A DNA stretch of 64,000 bases, from positions 434,001-498,000 of the forward strand of contig CAWICB010000005.1 in assembly GCA_963834515.1 (NCBI GenBank). The letters run 5' to 3'. The stretch comes from RYN-230 sp963834515. GTDB lineage: Bacteria; Actinomycetota; Actinomycetes; Streptosporangiales; Streptosporangiaceae. Below, one piece after another: positions 1 to 10,404 of the stretch. Each line of letters starts with the position of its first letter. The first letter of the stretch is position 1. The translations under genes were made by a program, and so were the position numbers. The notes under the pieces are model-generated. The model saw only the letters and a program-made list of their open reading frames with translations, was not told the DNA's origin and did not search any database.

Positions 1-153
1 CAGATCCCGCCGTCCACCCATGCCGTGCCGATGACCAACGTGTTCCGGGATGATGTCGAACAGCCCTGCCTCGGGCCCGGCCAGGCGCTGGCCCAGGCGC
101 CCGCGGTGGAGCAGCAGCGGTTCCGGGTGCCGCGCATCCTGGCGGAGGACTGA
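1..153 (+). CDS. gatC: Asp/Glu-tRNA(Asn/Gln) amidotransferase subunit C, 3' end only
   Basis: Fifty C-terminal residues are visible, read from the first base of the window to a TGA at 151-153. The pattern VPMTNVFRDD, then ALAQAPAVEQQRFRVPRIL, is the usual GatC tail. GatC stabilises the GatA/GatB heterodimer that converts Glu-tRNA(Gln) or Asp-tRNA(Asn) to the amidated form in the cytoplasm. It sits 3 bases upstream of gatA, the standard gatCAB order. The 5' end lies outside the window, so length and start cannot be judged. Confidence 0.9.
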   Translation, partial: QIPPSTHAVPMTNVFRDDVEQPCLGPGQALAQAPAVEQQRFRVPRILAED

Positions 154-156
154 GCC

Positions 157-1667
<1,511 letters not shown>

Positions 1668-1668
<1 letters not shown>

Positions 1669-3197
1669 TGACCGTACCGACCATGCCGGACGTGGTGCCG
1701 TTCGGCGACGCGGTGGCCCGGTACGACCCGGTCATCGGCCTGGAGACCCACGTCGAGCTGGGCACCAGGACCAAGATGTTCTGCGGCTGCCCGAACCGGT
1801 TCGGCGGCGAGCCCAACTCGCTGGTCTGCCCGGTCTGCCTGGGCCTGCCCGGGTCGCTGCCGGTGATCAACCGGTCGGCGATCGAGTACGCCATCCGGAT
1901 CGGGCTCGCGCTGAACTGCTCGATCGCCAGCTGGTGCCGGTTCGCCCGGAAGAACTACTTCTACCCGGACATGCCGAAGAACTACCAGATCTCGCAGTAC
2001 GACGAGCCACTGTGCACCGACGGCTGGCTGGACGTGACCGTGCACGACACCCCGGACGGCCAGCCGCGGCTGGTGCGGGTGGAGATCGAGCGGGTGCACC
2101 TGGAGGAGGACACCGGGAAGTCGCTGCACATGGGCGGCTCGACCGGGCGGATCCACGGCGCGGACTACTCGCTGGTCGACTACAACCGGGCCGGCATCCC
2201 GCTGGTGGAGATCGTCACCAAGCCGGTGACCGGCACCGGGGAACTGGCCCCGGCCGCGGCCCGCGCCTATGTGGCCGAACTGCGCGACCTGCTGCGCACC
2301 CTCGGCGTGTCCGACGTGCGGATGGAGGAGGGTTCGCTGCGCTGCGACGTGAACACATCGATCGCGCCCCGGGGCGCCGCGCAGTGGGGCACCCGGACCG
2401 AGACCAAGAACGTGAACTCGCTCCGCTCGGTGGAGCGCGCGGTCCGCTACGAGATCGAGCGGCAGGCCGCGGTGCTGGACGCCGGGCAGCGGGTGGTCCA
2501 GGAGACCCGGCACTTCCAGGAGTCCACCGGCAGCACGTCGGCCGGGCGGAGCAAGGAAGAAGCCCAGGACTACCGGTACTTTCCCGAGCCCGACCTGGCA
2601 CCGCTGGCCCCGCCGGCCGGCTGGGTCGAGGAGATCCGGTCCCGGCTGCCGGAGCTGCCCAGCGCCCGGCGGGCCCGGCTGCAGGCCGAGTGGGGCCTGT
2701 CCGACCAGGACATGGCCGCGCTGCACAACGCGGGCGCGCTGGACCTGGTGGCCGAGACGGTCGCGGCGGGCGCCTCGCCGGCCGACGCGCGCAAGTGGTG
2801 GCTCGGCGAGCTGGCCCGGGCCGCCAACGACTCCGGGGCGGAGCTGGCCAGCCTGCCGATCACCCCGGCGGACGTGGCCCGGGTGAGCACCCTGGTCGAG
2901 TCGGGGGCGCTGACTGACCGGCTGGCCCGGCAGGTGATCGAGGGCGTGCTGGCTGGCGAGGGCACCCCGGACGAGGTGGTGGCCCGCCGCGGCCTGGCCG
3001 TGGTGAGCGACGACACGGCGCTGGCCGCGGCGGTGGACGAGGCCATCGCGGCCCAGCCCGACGTGGCGGGGAAGATCCGCGGCGGCAAGGTGGCCGCGGC
3101 GGGCGCGCTGGTCGGCGCGGTGATGAAGGCCACCCAGGGCAAAGCCGATGCCGCCCGGGTCAAGGAGCTCATCCTGGACCGGCTCGGCCAGTCGTGA
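1668..3197 (+). CDS. gatB: Asp/Glu-tRNA(Asn/Gln) amidotransferase subunit B
   Basis: A 509-residue GatB. It phosphorylates the misacylated aminoacyl group and transfers the ammonia channelled from GatA. The N-terminal catalytic domain begins VIGLETHVELGT, and the zinc knuckle shows as CGCP about 17 residues before CPVCLG. The C-terminal GatB/YqeY tRNA-binding domain ends GKADAARVKELILDRLG. The open frame extends far upstream inside gatA, but ATG 1668, overlapping the gatA stop by one base, gives the normal family N-terminus. A hairpin follows at 3233-3255. Confidence 0.97.
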
Positions 3198-3232
3198 CCA
3201 TCGCCCCGCGGCGGACCTGACGGCCGGCTCAG

Positions 3233-3255
3233 CGGGCCGGTTCCGCACCGGCCCG
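3233..3255 (+). terminator. Hairpin terminator of gatCAB
   Basis: Perfect 9-bp stem CGGGCCGGT/ACCGGCCCG around a 5-base loop, 36 bases after the gatB stop. There is no T-run, as is common for GC-rich actinobacterial terminators. Confidence 0.55.
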
Positions 3256-3578
3256 GATGGTGGAGCGTCATCGCAGGCAGTTACCGACCGCGCGCGATTC
3301 AGCGTCAGATGACGCCCGCTGGACGCTCTTCCTCAATCGAAGTGTGATCTAAGGGCCTTAAAGTGAGCAGCATCGTGCAGTGACGATGACCGCGACCAGC
3401 CCATTCGCGGCTCCCGCAGCGCACCCTGTGGGCGTCCAGTTTTGCCCTGGTGACCGCTCGCTGTAGCTCGGTTGCCCAGGAAGGCCACCCCGGGCCCACA
3501 AGGCCCGCTGGCCCTGTCATCGGCGGCGGACGCGGCGGAAGGAGACTCGGTGCCCCCGCAAGCATCGGGTGGCCTGCT
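3256..3578. other. Gap between gatB and the GGDEF gene, no gene seen
   Basis: About 320 bases. Short frames exist on both strands, but none has a convincing ribosome site or a recognisable product. A near-palindrome, TAAGGGCCTTA, lies near 3351 and a GGAAGGAGA stretch at 3537-3545. The latter resembles a ribosome site but is about 33 bases from the ATG chosen for the next gene. Confidence 0.4.
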
Positions 3579-6240
3579 ATGAGCCTGGTCGCACAGGCGG
3601 TTACCGCGGTGGTAGCGCTGACTGCTGCGGTCAGCGCGGCCAGCCTCTGGCGCGGGGCCAACCGGCACGCAGGTCCGGTCCGGCACGGTTACTGGCTACT
3701 GGCCGTGGCCGCGCTGCTGGCCGGGCTGGGCGCGGTCGGGCAGCAGGTGCTGGCCAACGCCACCGCGGGGGCGGCGCTTCCACTCACCACCGCCGACCTG
3801 CCCGGGCTGCTCGCGCTGCCCACACTGGTCGCGGGTGTGGTCAGCCTGCGGGCCCGGCGGGAAGCGGACCGGCACCCGCTGGCCCAGCGGCGCGGCCGGG
3901 CCGGCACCGCGCTGGCCTACTGCGCCGACGGCTACGTGCTGGCCTGCGCGCTGTTCATCATCTGCTGGATCACGATGTTCAGCGCCGCCTACGCTCACTC
4001 CGGTGACGACCCGGCCGCGTTCGGCGGCGAGCTCATCCACCCGCTGGCCGACCTGCTGGTGCTGGGCGGCATCCTGCCGCTCGCAGTGGCAGCCGGGCGG
4101 CGCGGGGCGGCTGCCCTGGCCGCGCTGCTCCTGATCACGCTGAGCGACGCGCTGGCGGTGGGGGCCCGGGTCAGCAACGGGCATCCCGGCACCGCGGCCC
4201 AGCTGCTGCTGATCGCCGGGCTGGGTGTGCTGGGCGCTGCCCCGTGGCTGGACAGCCGGGACGCCGGGCACCAGGACAGCGGCCAGTTCCCGGCCGCCGG
4301 GCGGCACGCCACTACCATCATCGCCACCTCGACCGCCGCGCTGGCCGCGCTGGTGCTGATCGGCGCGGCGCTGGCGGGCGGCCCGGTGGCCCGCCCGGTG
4401 CTGGCGGTGGCGGCCGGCACGGCCATCCTCGCGCTCACCAGCCGGATCGTCCTGCTGGTGCACCGGGACAGGGTGCGGGCCAGGCTGTGGCACGAGTCCG
4501 GCCAGCAGTTCCGCGAGCTGGCCGACCGGACCAGCGATGTGGTTCTGGTCTGCGGCTACTCCGGTCTGATCAGCTACGCCAGCCCCGCGGTCCGCGACTA
4601 CGGATACGCGCCGGACAGCCTGGAAGGCATGGTGCTGACCGACCTGGTGCACCCGGAGGACCAGCCGGACGGGCAGCGCGCGGTGCGCGAGGCGGCCGGC
4701 CAGCCGTCGGCCCAGATCCGGTACTCGTGCCGGGTCCGGGCGGCCGATGGCACCTGGCGGTATGTGGAAGCCACCATCTCCCGGCACCGCAGCCAGGGCG
4801 CGCCGGACCGGCTGCTGGTCACCGCCCGCGACGTGAGCGACCTGGTCGCGCTGCGCCTGGCAGATCGCGCAGCTCACCTACCACGACGGGCTGACCGGGC
4901 TGCCGAACCGCGCCTACCTGGAGGACCGGGCCCGGGAAGCGCTCAGCCTGAGCCAGCTGGACGCGGCCCAGGCCAGCGGTGCGGAGCCGGGGCTGGCCGG
5001 GGTGATCCTGGTCGATCTGGACGGCTTCACCGGTGTCAACGACATGGCCGGGCCGAGCGCCGGGGATCTGGTGCTGGCCCAGGTGGCACGCAGGCTGCGG
5101 GCGGTGGTGCCGCCGCAGGGCACGGTGGCCCGCTGGGGCGGGGATGAGTTCGCCGTCCTGATCACCGGCGCGGCCAGCGCCCAGGACATCACCGACCTGG
5201 GCGGCCGCATCCTGGCCAGCCTGGCCGCCGAGCCGTACCGCGCCGCCGACCGGGCCGTTTCGCTGACCGCCAGCGTAGGGGTGGCGCTGGCCGATGGCAG
5301 CCCGGCGGGCTACGTGTGGCGCAACGCCGACGCCGCGGTGTCCAGGGCCAAGCAGTCCGGCGGCGGCCGGCTGGAGGTGTATGCCGCGCTCCCGGACGCC
5401 GACGTCCACCGCCGCCTGCAGGTCGCGTCCCGGCTGAGCCGGGCCGTAGCCGGCGGTGACCTGGAGCTGGAGTACCTGCCCATGGCCGACCTGGCCACCT
5501 CGCGCCTGGTCGGGGTGACCGCGCTGCCGCGCTGGCGGCTCGACGGGGCCGACGTGCCGCGCGATGAGTTCCTGGATATCGCGGAGACGTCCGGGGTGAT
5601 CGCCGAGCTGGGCGACTGGACGCTGCGCGAGTCGTGTGCCCAGGCGGCCGGCTGGTGGCGCAGCGGCTGGGAGGCCAGCGTCTGGCTGCGCTGCTCGCCC
5701 CGGCAGATCCGGGCCCCCCGGTTCGCCGAGTCGGTGCTGGAGGCCGTGTCGGCCAGCGGGCTGGCGCCGCACGCGCTGATCCTGGAGGCCGGCCAGCCCG
5801 TGCTGGCCGACGGCGGCGAGGCGGCCGCGCACGGGCTCGGCGAGCTGCGCGAGCGCGGCGTCCGGCTGGCCATGGACGCATCCAGCGCCGGCCTCGCCGC
5901 GCTGGCCGGGCTCAGCCAGCTCCAGGTGGACCTGATCCGGGTCGGGCCCGGGCTGGTGGCCGGACTGGGCACCCGGGCCGCGGCCGAGACGCTGATCCGG
6001 GCCATCGTCCGGGTCGGCCGGGACCTGGACATCGAGGTGGTGGCGGACGGGATCGAGCGGGCCGAGCAGCGGGACCTGCTGACCGCGATCGGCTGTGCGG
6101 CCGGCATGGGCGCTTTCCTGGGCGGGCCGCTGCCAGCGGGCAGCGTGACGGGCCTGGCCACGGGCAGCGGCCGGACTGGGAGGGAGCCCCCTTTCGGCGG
6201 CGTGATCTCGCCAGTTGAGACGAACGTGCTCTCAAGTTGA
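3579..6240 (+). pseudogene. Membrane PAS-GGDEF-EAL signalling protein with one frameshift
   Basis: A cyclic-di-GMP type signalling protein. The first frame (ATG 3579) encodes several hydrophobic membrane segments (about residues 1-300), then a PAS sensor domain (FRELADRTSDVVLV to RDVSDLVALR). At about 4858 the frame changes: reading ...CGC CTG GCA loses homology, while dropping the T at 4858 restores LRRQIAQLTYHDGLTGLPNRAYL, the normal entry into GGDEF. The downstream frame has an intact active-site motif, RWGGDEFAVL. It then has an EAL-like domain whose signature is degraded: EAL is TAL (GVTALPRW) and the DDFGTG loop reads MDASSAG, so phosphodiesterase activity is unlikely. A diguanylate cyclase role is plausible only if the indel is a sequencing error. 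Confidence 0.8.
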
Positions 6241-6265
6241 CGTCCGGCCCGGTCTGGGCCACAGT
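6237..6265 (+). promoter_or_regulatory. Candidate sigma-70-type promoter of the ilvB leader
   Basis: TTGACG at 6237-6242, a 17-base spacer and CACAGT at 6260-6265. This puts a transcription start at about 6272, only a few bases before the leader ATG at 6279. The -35 box overlaps the stop codon of the preceding gene. Confidence 0.5.
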
Positions 6266-6278
6266 GTTAACCGTGTCC

Positions 6279-6320
6279 ATGACCACGACTCTCGTACTCA
6301 GCAGGCGCGCGAGTAGCTGA
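6279..6320 (+). CDS. ilvB leader peptide
   Basis: A 13-codon frame, MTTTLVLSRRASS, with Leu-Val-Leu control codons (CTC GTA CTC). It lies directly downstream of a promoter-like sequence and upstream of an intrinsic terminator and ilvB. Ribosome stalling at Leu/Val codons when charged tRNA is scarce would favour an antiterminator, which is the known attenuation logic for ilv operons. Its position, size and codon content support this more than homology does. Confidence 0.75.
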   Translation: MTTTLVLSRRASS

Positions 6321-6343
6321 CTAAGCCGGCTACCAGCGCGCTA

Positions 6344-6376
6344 CCCTCGTTCGCCGTACGGCGTCGAGGGTTTTTT
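6344..6376 (+). terminator. Attenuator terminator of ilvBNC
   Basis: CCCTCG (6344-6349) pairs with CGAGGG (6365-6370) around an inner palindrome, CGCCGTACGGCG, followed by TTTTTT from 6371. It is one of few U-tailed terminators in this GC-rich window and sits between the leader peptide and ilvB, so it fits an attenuator. Confidence 0.8.
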
Positions 6377-6414
6377 GTTGCCCGGCACCTACCACCCAGA
6401 CGAGGAAACTTGTG

Positions 6415-8589
6415 ATGACCGACCAGACGCCCGCGGCTACCCCAGGCCCCGGACTGGCAGGCCCATCCCGGAAGGGCACCGGGCCGTCACCGCGTGACCT
6501 GGCCGCCCGGGCCGGCTCCCGGGAGGCCACGGATCACCAGGGGACAGCGAGCCCCGGCCAGGCCGGTGATGCGCCGCCTCGTCCGGCTCCGCCGGACGAG
6601 GCGCAGAGCGCCGATCGGGGGGCTCCGGGGGGCCGCCCCCCCGGGCCAGCACAGGCCGATCGGGGGGCTCCGGGGGGCCGCCCCCCCGGGCCAGCACAGG
6701 CCGATCGGGGGGCTCCGGGGGGCCGCCCCCCCGGGCCAGCACAGCCAGCACAGCCCCGCGACCCGGGCCCGGCGGCCGGGACCCGGATGACCGGGGCGGC
6801 CGCCCTGGTCGCCGCCCTGGAGCGGCTCGGCGTGGATGTCGTGTTCGGCATCCCGGGCGGCGCCATCCTGCCGCTGTACGACCCGCTGTTCGACTCGCCC
6901 AGCGTCCGGCACATCCTGGTCCGGCACGAGCAGGGCGCTGGTCACGCGGCCGCCGGGTACGCCCAGGTCACCGGGCGGCCCGGGGTGTGCATGGCCACCT
7001 CGGGCCCGGGCGCTACCAACCTGGTCACGCCGCTGGCCGACGCGTACATGGACTCGGTTCCGGTGGTCGCCATCACCGGCCAGGTGCCGAGCAGCCTGAT
7101 CGGCACGGACGGGTTCCAGGAAGCCGACATCTCCGGGATCACCCTGCCAGTGACCAAGCACAACTTCCTGGTCACCGACGCGGCCGACATCGCCCGCACG
7201 GTCGCGGAGGCGTTCCATGTGGCGTCCACCGGGCGGCCCGGGCCGGTGCTGGTGGACGTGGCCAAGGATGCGCTGCAGGCCAGCACCGAGTTCCGCTGGC
7301 CGCCCACCTTCGACCTGCCCGGCTACCACCCGGTGACCAGGCCGCACTCCCGGCAGGTGCGGGAGGCGGCCCGGCTGATCGCCGGGGCCAGCCGCCCGGT
7401 GCTGTACGTCGGGGGCGGCGTGCTCAAGGCCGGGGCCAGCCCGGCCCTGCTGGACCTGGCCGAACTGACCGGTATCCCGGTCGTCACCACGCTGATGGCC
7501 CGGGGCGGCTTCCCGGGCAGCCACCGGCAGAATCTGGGCATGCCGGGCATGCACGGCACGGTGGCCGCGGTCGGCGCGCTGCAGAAGGCAGACCTGATCG
7601 TGGCGCTCGGGGCCCGCTTCGACGACCGGGTGACCGGGAAGCTGGACAGCTTCGCGCCCGGCGCCGCGGTGGTGCACGCGGACATCGACCCGGCGGAGAT
7701 TTCCAAGAACCGCCGTGCGGACGTGCCCATCGTCGGTGACTGCCGTGAGGTGATCACCGAGCTGATCGCCGCGGTCAGCGCCGAGTACCAGGACGGCCAG
7801 CGTCCCGACCTGGCCGCCTGGTGGTCCCAGCTGGACGCCTGGCGGAGCACGTACCCGCTCGGCTACGACCAGCCCGCGGACGGCTCGCTGGCCCCGCAGT
7901 ACGTGATCGAGCGGATCGGCGAGATCGCCGGGCCGGACGCCGTCTACGTGGCCGGGGTGGGTCAGCACCAGATGTGGGCGGCCCAGTTCATCGGGCACGA
8001 ACGGCCGGGCCACTGGCTCAACTCCGGCGGCCTCGGCACGATGGGTTACGCGGTGCCCGCGGCCATGGGGGCCAAGGTGGGCAGCCCCGCGGCGTGCGTG
8101 TGGGCCATCGACGGCGACGGCTGCTTCCAGATGACCAACCAGGAACTGGCCACCTGCGCGGTGGAGGGGATCCCGGTCAAGATTGCCATCATCAACAACG
8201 GCAACCTCGGCATGGTCCGCCAGTGGCAGACGCTGTTCTACAACGAGCGGTACTCCAACACCGACCTGGACCGGGTGGCCCAGACCTATGACGAGGCGCT
8301 GAGCCGGGAGCACGCGCCACGCCGGGACCCGGCCGCAGGCGGCGGGACCCGCATCCCGGACTTCGTGAAGCTGGCTGAGGCGTACGGCTGCGCCGGGCTG
8401 CGCTGCGAGGACACGGCCAGCGTGGACGCGGTGATCGAGGAAGCCATGAAGATCAACGACCGGCCGGTGGTGGTCGATTTCATCGTGCACCGCGACGCCA
8501 TGGTGTGGCCGATGGTGGCCGCCGGCACCAGCAATGACGACATCGTCGTCGCGCGGAACATGGCGCCGGACTGGGATGTGACCGAATGA
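6415..8589 (+). CDS. ilvB: Acetolactate synthase large (catalytic) subunit
   Basis: A ThDP-dependent enzyme joining two pyruvates, or pyruvate plus 2-ketobutyrate, as the first common step to Val/Leu/Ile. The core starts at TGAAALVAALERLGVDVVFG (about residue 125). It shows the ThDP glutamate in RHEQGAGHAA, the SGPGATNL loop, and the pyrophosphate/Mg site GDGCFQMTNQEL to NNGNLGMVRQ. The N-terminus is unusual: an extension of about 120 residues rich in Pro, Gly and Ala that contains three identical 15-residue repeats. ATG 6415 is chosen because GAGGAAA lies 8 bases upstream; GTG 6412 is also possible. It overlaps the frame of ilvN. Confidence 0.96.
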   Translation: MTDQTPAATPGPGLAGPSRKGTGPSPRDLAARAGSREATDHQGTASPGQAGDAPPRPAPPDEAQSADRGAPGGRPPGPAQADRGAPGGRPPGPAQADRGAPGGRPPGPAQPAQPRDPGPAAGTRMTGAAALVAALERLGVDVVFGIPGGAILPLYDPLFDSPSVRHILVRHEQGAGHAAAGYAQVTGRPGVCMATSGPGATNLVTPLADAYMDSVPVVAITGQVPSSLIGTDGFQEADISGITLPVTKHNFLVTDAADIARTVAEAFHVASTGRPGPVLVDVAKDALQASTEFRWPPTFDLPGYHPVTRPHSRQVREAARLIAGASRPVLYVGGGVLKAGASPALLDLAELTGIPVVTTLMARGGFPGSHRQNLGMPGMHGTVAAVGALQKADLIVALGARFDDRVTGKLDSFAPGAAVVHADIDPAEISKNRRADVPIVGDCREVITELIAAVSAEYQDGQRPDLAAWWSQLDAWRSTYPLGYDQPADGSLAPQYVIERIGEIAGPDAVYVAGVGQHQMWAAQFIGHERPGHWLNSGGLGTMGYAVPAAMGAKVGSPAACVWAIDGDGCFQMTNQELATCAVEGIPVKIAIINNGNLGMVRQWQTLFYNERYSNTDLDRVAQTYDEALSREHAPRRDPAAGGGTRIPDFVKLAEAYGCAGLRCEDTASVDAVIEEAMKINDRPVVVDFIVHRDAMVWPMVAAGTSNDDIVVARNMAPDWDVTE
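6610..6744 (+). repeat. Three perfect 45-bp tandem repeats inside ilvB
   Basis: Units at 6610-6654, 6655-6699 and 6700-6744 are identical base for base and encode ADRGAPGGRPPGPAQ three times. Each unit carries its own hairpin, a run of six G facing a run of C (GGGGGGCCGCCCCCC). The unit length is a multiple of three, so copy number can change without breaking the gene. Confidence 0.95.
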
Positions 8590-8627
8590 GCCAGGGACTG
8601 GCCCGGCTACGCGATCAGGAGCCGACG

Positions 8628-9155
8628 ATGAACAGGCATACGCTGTCCGTGCTGGTGGAGAACAAGCCGGGCGTGCTGGTCCGGATCGCCGGCTTGTTCT
8701 CCCGCCGCGGGTTCAACATCGACTCGCTCGCGGTCGGGCCCACCGAGCACCCGGAGATCTCCCGGATGACCATCGTGGTGGACTGCGCGGATCACCCCCT
8801 GGAGCAGGTGACCAAGCAGCTGAACAAGCTGATCAACGTACTCAAGATCGTCGAGCTCGAGCCCACCGCGTCGGTGCAGCGCGAGCTGCTGCTCATCAAG
8901 GTGCGTGCCGACCTGGAGAGCAGGTCGCGCGTGCTGGAGACCGTGACGCTGTTCCGGGCCAAGGTGGTCGACGTGGCTCAGGACGCGGTGACCGTCGAGG
9001 CCACCGGCAACCGGGACAAGCTGGACGCCCTGATCCGGGTGCTCGAGCCGTTCGGGATCAAGGAACTCGTCCAGTCCGGCATGGTCGCGCTCGGCCGCGG
9101 CGGCCGGTCGATCACCGACCGGGCGCTGCGCCCGGTGGACCGCGCGGCCCAGTAG
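8628..9155 (+). CDS. ilvN: Acetolactate synthase small (regulatory) subunit
   Basis: A 175-residue subunit that activates IlvB and confers feedback inhibition by valine. An N-terminal ACT domain is visible (HTLSVLVENKPGVLVRIAGL, then FSRRGFNIDSLAVGPTE), followed by the C-terminal ALS_ss domain (RELLLIKVRA to GRGGRSI). The frame opens at ATG 8586, overlapping the ilvB stop. ATG 8628 is preferred because AGGAG lies 6 bases upstream and the family normally begins just before HTLSVLVENKPGV. Translational coupling through 8586 remains possible. Confidence 0.93.
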   Translation: MNRHTLSVLVENKPGVLVRIAGLFSRRGFNIDSLAVGPTEHPEISRMTIVVDCADHPLEQVTKQLNKLINVLKIVELEPTASVQRELLLIKVRADLESRSRVLETVTLFRAKVVDVAQDAVTVEATGNRDKLDALIRVLEPFGIKELVQSGMVALGRGGRSITDRALRPVDRAAQ

Positions 9156-9169
9156 CCGGCTCCGTAATG

Positions 9170-9190
9170 CCCGGCCCGGACCGGGCCGGG
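9170..9190 (+). other. Intercistronic hairpin between ilvN and ilvC
   Basis: Two 10-bp arms, CCCGGCCCGG and CCGGGCCGGG, flank a single A. There is no T-run. It could tune expression of ilvC relative to ilvBN, or act as a weak terminator or processing site. Confidence 0.4.
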
Positions 9191-9221
9191 CGGCAAGCAA
9201 ACCGTGAACAGAAGGCAGGCA

Positions 9222-10235
9222 ATGGCAGACATCTTCTACGACGACGGTGCTGACCTCAGTGTCATCCAGGGCAGGCACGTCGCCATCCTGGGGTACGGCA
9301 GCCAGGGGCACGCGCACGCGCTGTCGCTGCGCGACTCGGGCGTGGACGTGCGGGTCGGGCTCCCTGAGGGCTCGCGCAGCCGGGAGAGCGCGGCCAACGA
9401 GGGGCTGCGTGTGCTCACCCCGCAGGACGCCTGCGAGGAGGCGGACCTGATCATGGTCCTGGCGCCGGACCACGTGCAGCGGGCGCTGTACGCCGAGGCC
9501 ATCGAGCCCAGCCTGGTCGACGGCGACGCGCTGTTCTTCGCGCACGGGCTGAACATCCGCTACCAGCTCATCCGGCCGCCGGCCGGGGTGGACGTGTGCA
9601 TGGTGGCCCCCAAGGGGCCCGGTCACCTGGTGCGCCGCCAGTTCGCCGAGGGGCGCGGTGTGCCGGTCCTGGTCGCGGTGGCGCAGGACGCGACCGGCAA
9701 CGCGTGGCCGCTCACCCTGGCCTACGCCAAGGCCATCGGCGGCACCCGGGCCGGCGCGCTGGTCACCACGTTCGCCGAGGAGACCGAGACCGACCTGTTC
9801 GGCGAGCAGGCCGTGCTCTGCGGCGGAGTGTCCGAGCTGATCAGGGCCGGGTTCGACACCCTGGTCGAGGCGGGCTACCAGCCCGAGATCGCCTACTTCG
9901 AGTGCCTGCACGAGATGAAGCTCATCGTGGACCTGATGTACGAGGGCGGCATCTCCAAGATGTACTGGTCGGTGTCGGACACCGCGGAGTTCGGCGGTTA
10001 CACCCGGGGCCCGCGGCTGGTCGACGAGCGGACCCGGGAGGAGATGCGGCGGATTCTGGCCGAGGTCCGTAACGGCACGTTCACCCGGGAACTGATCGAG
10101 GAGTTCGACTCCGGCCGGCCGAACTTCCTCAAGCGCCGGGAGGCCTCCCGCGCGGACCAGATCGAGCAGGTCGGCGCCCAGCTGCGGCCGCTGATGAGCT
10201 GGCTCGACCAGGCCGATGACGCGGGCGGTTCCTGA
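9222..10235 (+). CDS. ilvC: Ketol-acid reductoisomerase, class I
   Basis: A 337-residue NADPH- and Mg-dependent enzyme that isomerises and reduces acetolactate or acetohydroxybutyrate. The Rossmann motif GYGSQGHAHA is near residue 25. KGPGHLVRRQF and the metal-binding ECLHEMKLIVDLMYEGG knot region follow. The length is that of the short class I form. ATG 9222 is chosen over GTG 9204 because AGAAGGCAGG precedes it and MADIFYDDGADL is the usual N-terminus. It lies 66 bases after ilvN in the same operon and is followed by a strong hairpin. Confidence 0.96.
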   Translation: MADIFYDDGADLSVIQGRHVAILGYGSQGHAHALSLRDSGVDVRVGLPEGSRSRESAANEGLRVLTPQDACEEADLIMVLAPDHVQRALYAEAIEPSLVDGDALFFAHGLNIRYQLIRPPAGVDVCMVAPKGPGHLVRRQFAEGRGVPVLVAVAQDATGNAWPLTLAYAKAIGGTRAGALVTTFAEETETDLFGEQAVLCGGVSELIRAGFDTLVEAGYQPEIAYFECLHEMKLIVDLMYEGGISKMYWSVSDTAEFGGYTRGPRLVDERTREEMRRILAEVRNGTFTRELIEEFDSGRPNFLKRREASRADQIEQVGAQLRPLMSWLDQADDAGGS

Positions 10236-10251
10236 GCACGCCGTCGGGGGC

Positions 10252-10293
10252 GCTGGCGCCAGCCCCGGGCCTGCCGCCCGGGCTGGCGCCAGC
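10252..10293 (+). terminator. Long hairpin after ilvC
   Basis: A near-perfect 18-bp inverted repeat (arms 10252-10270 and 10276-10293, one extra C in the left arm) built on GCTGGCGCCAGCCC, with a 5-base loop and no T-run. It lies 16 bases past the ilvC stop and probably ends the ilvBNC transcript. Confidence 0.6.
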
Positions 10294-10340
10294 CCGTGAC
10301 TGCCCGCCGGGTGACCGGGGAGCGCACGGATGTGCGGCTC

Positions 10341-10369
10341 GTGAATGCTTTCACAAGCTCCGCTACACT
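10341..10369 (+). promoter_or_regulatory. Candidate serA promoter and palindrome
   Basis: A -10-like TACACT at 10364-10369 sits 35 bases before the serA start. Just upstream is GTGAATGCTTTCAC (10341-10354), with GTGAA/TTCAC arms, in the place of the -35 box. This would suit an operator. No clear -35 hexamer is seen. Confidence 0.35.
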
Positions 10370-10404
10370 GGGGGCTCCGCTGACCGACACGAGAGGCCAA
10401 CGCC

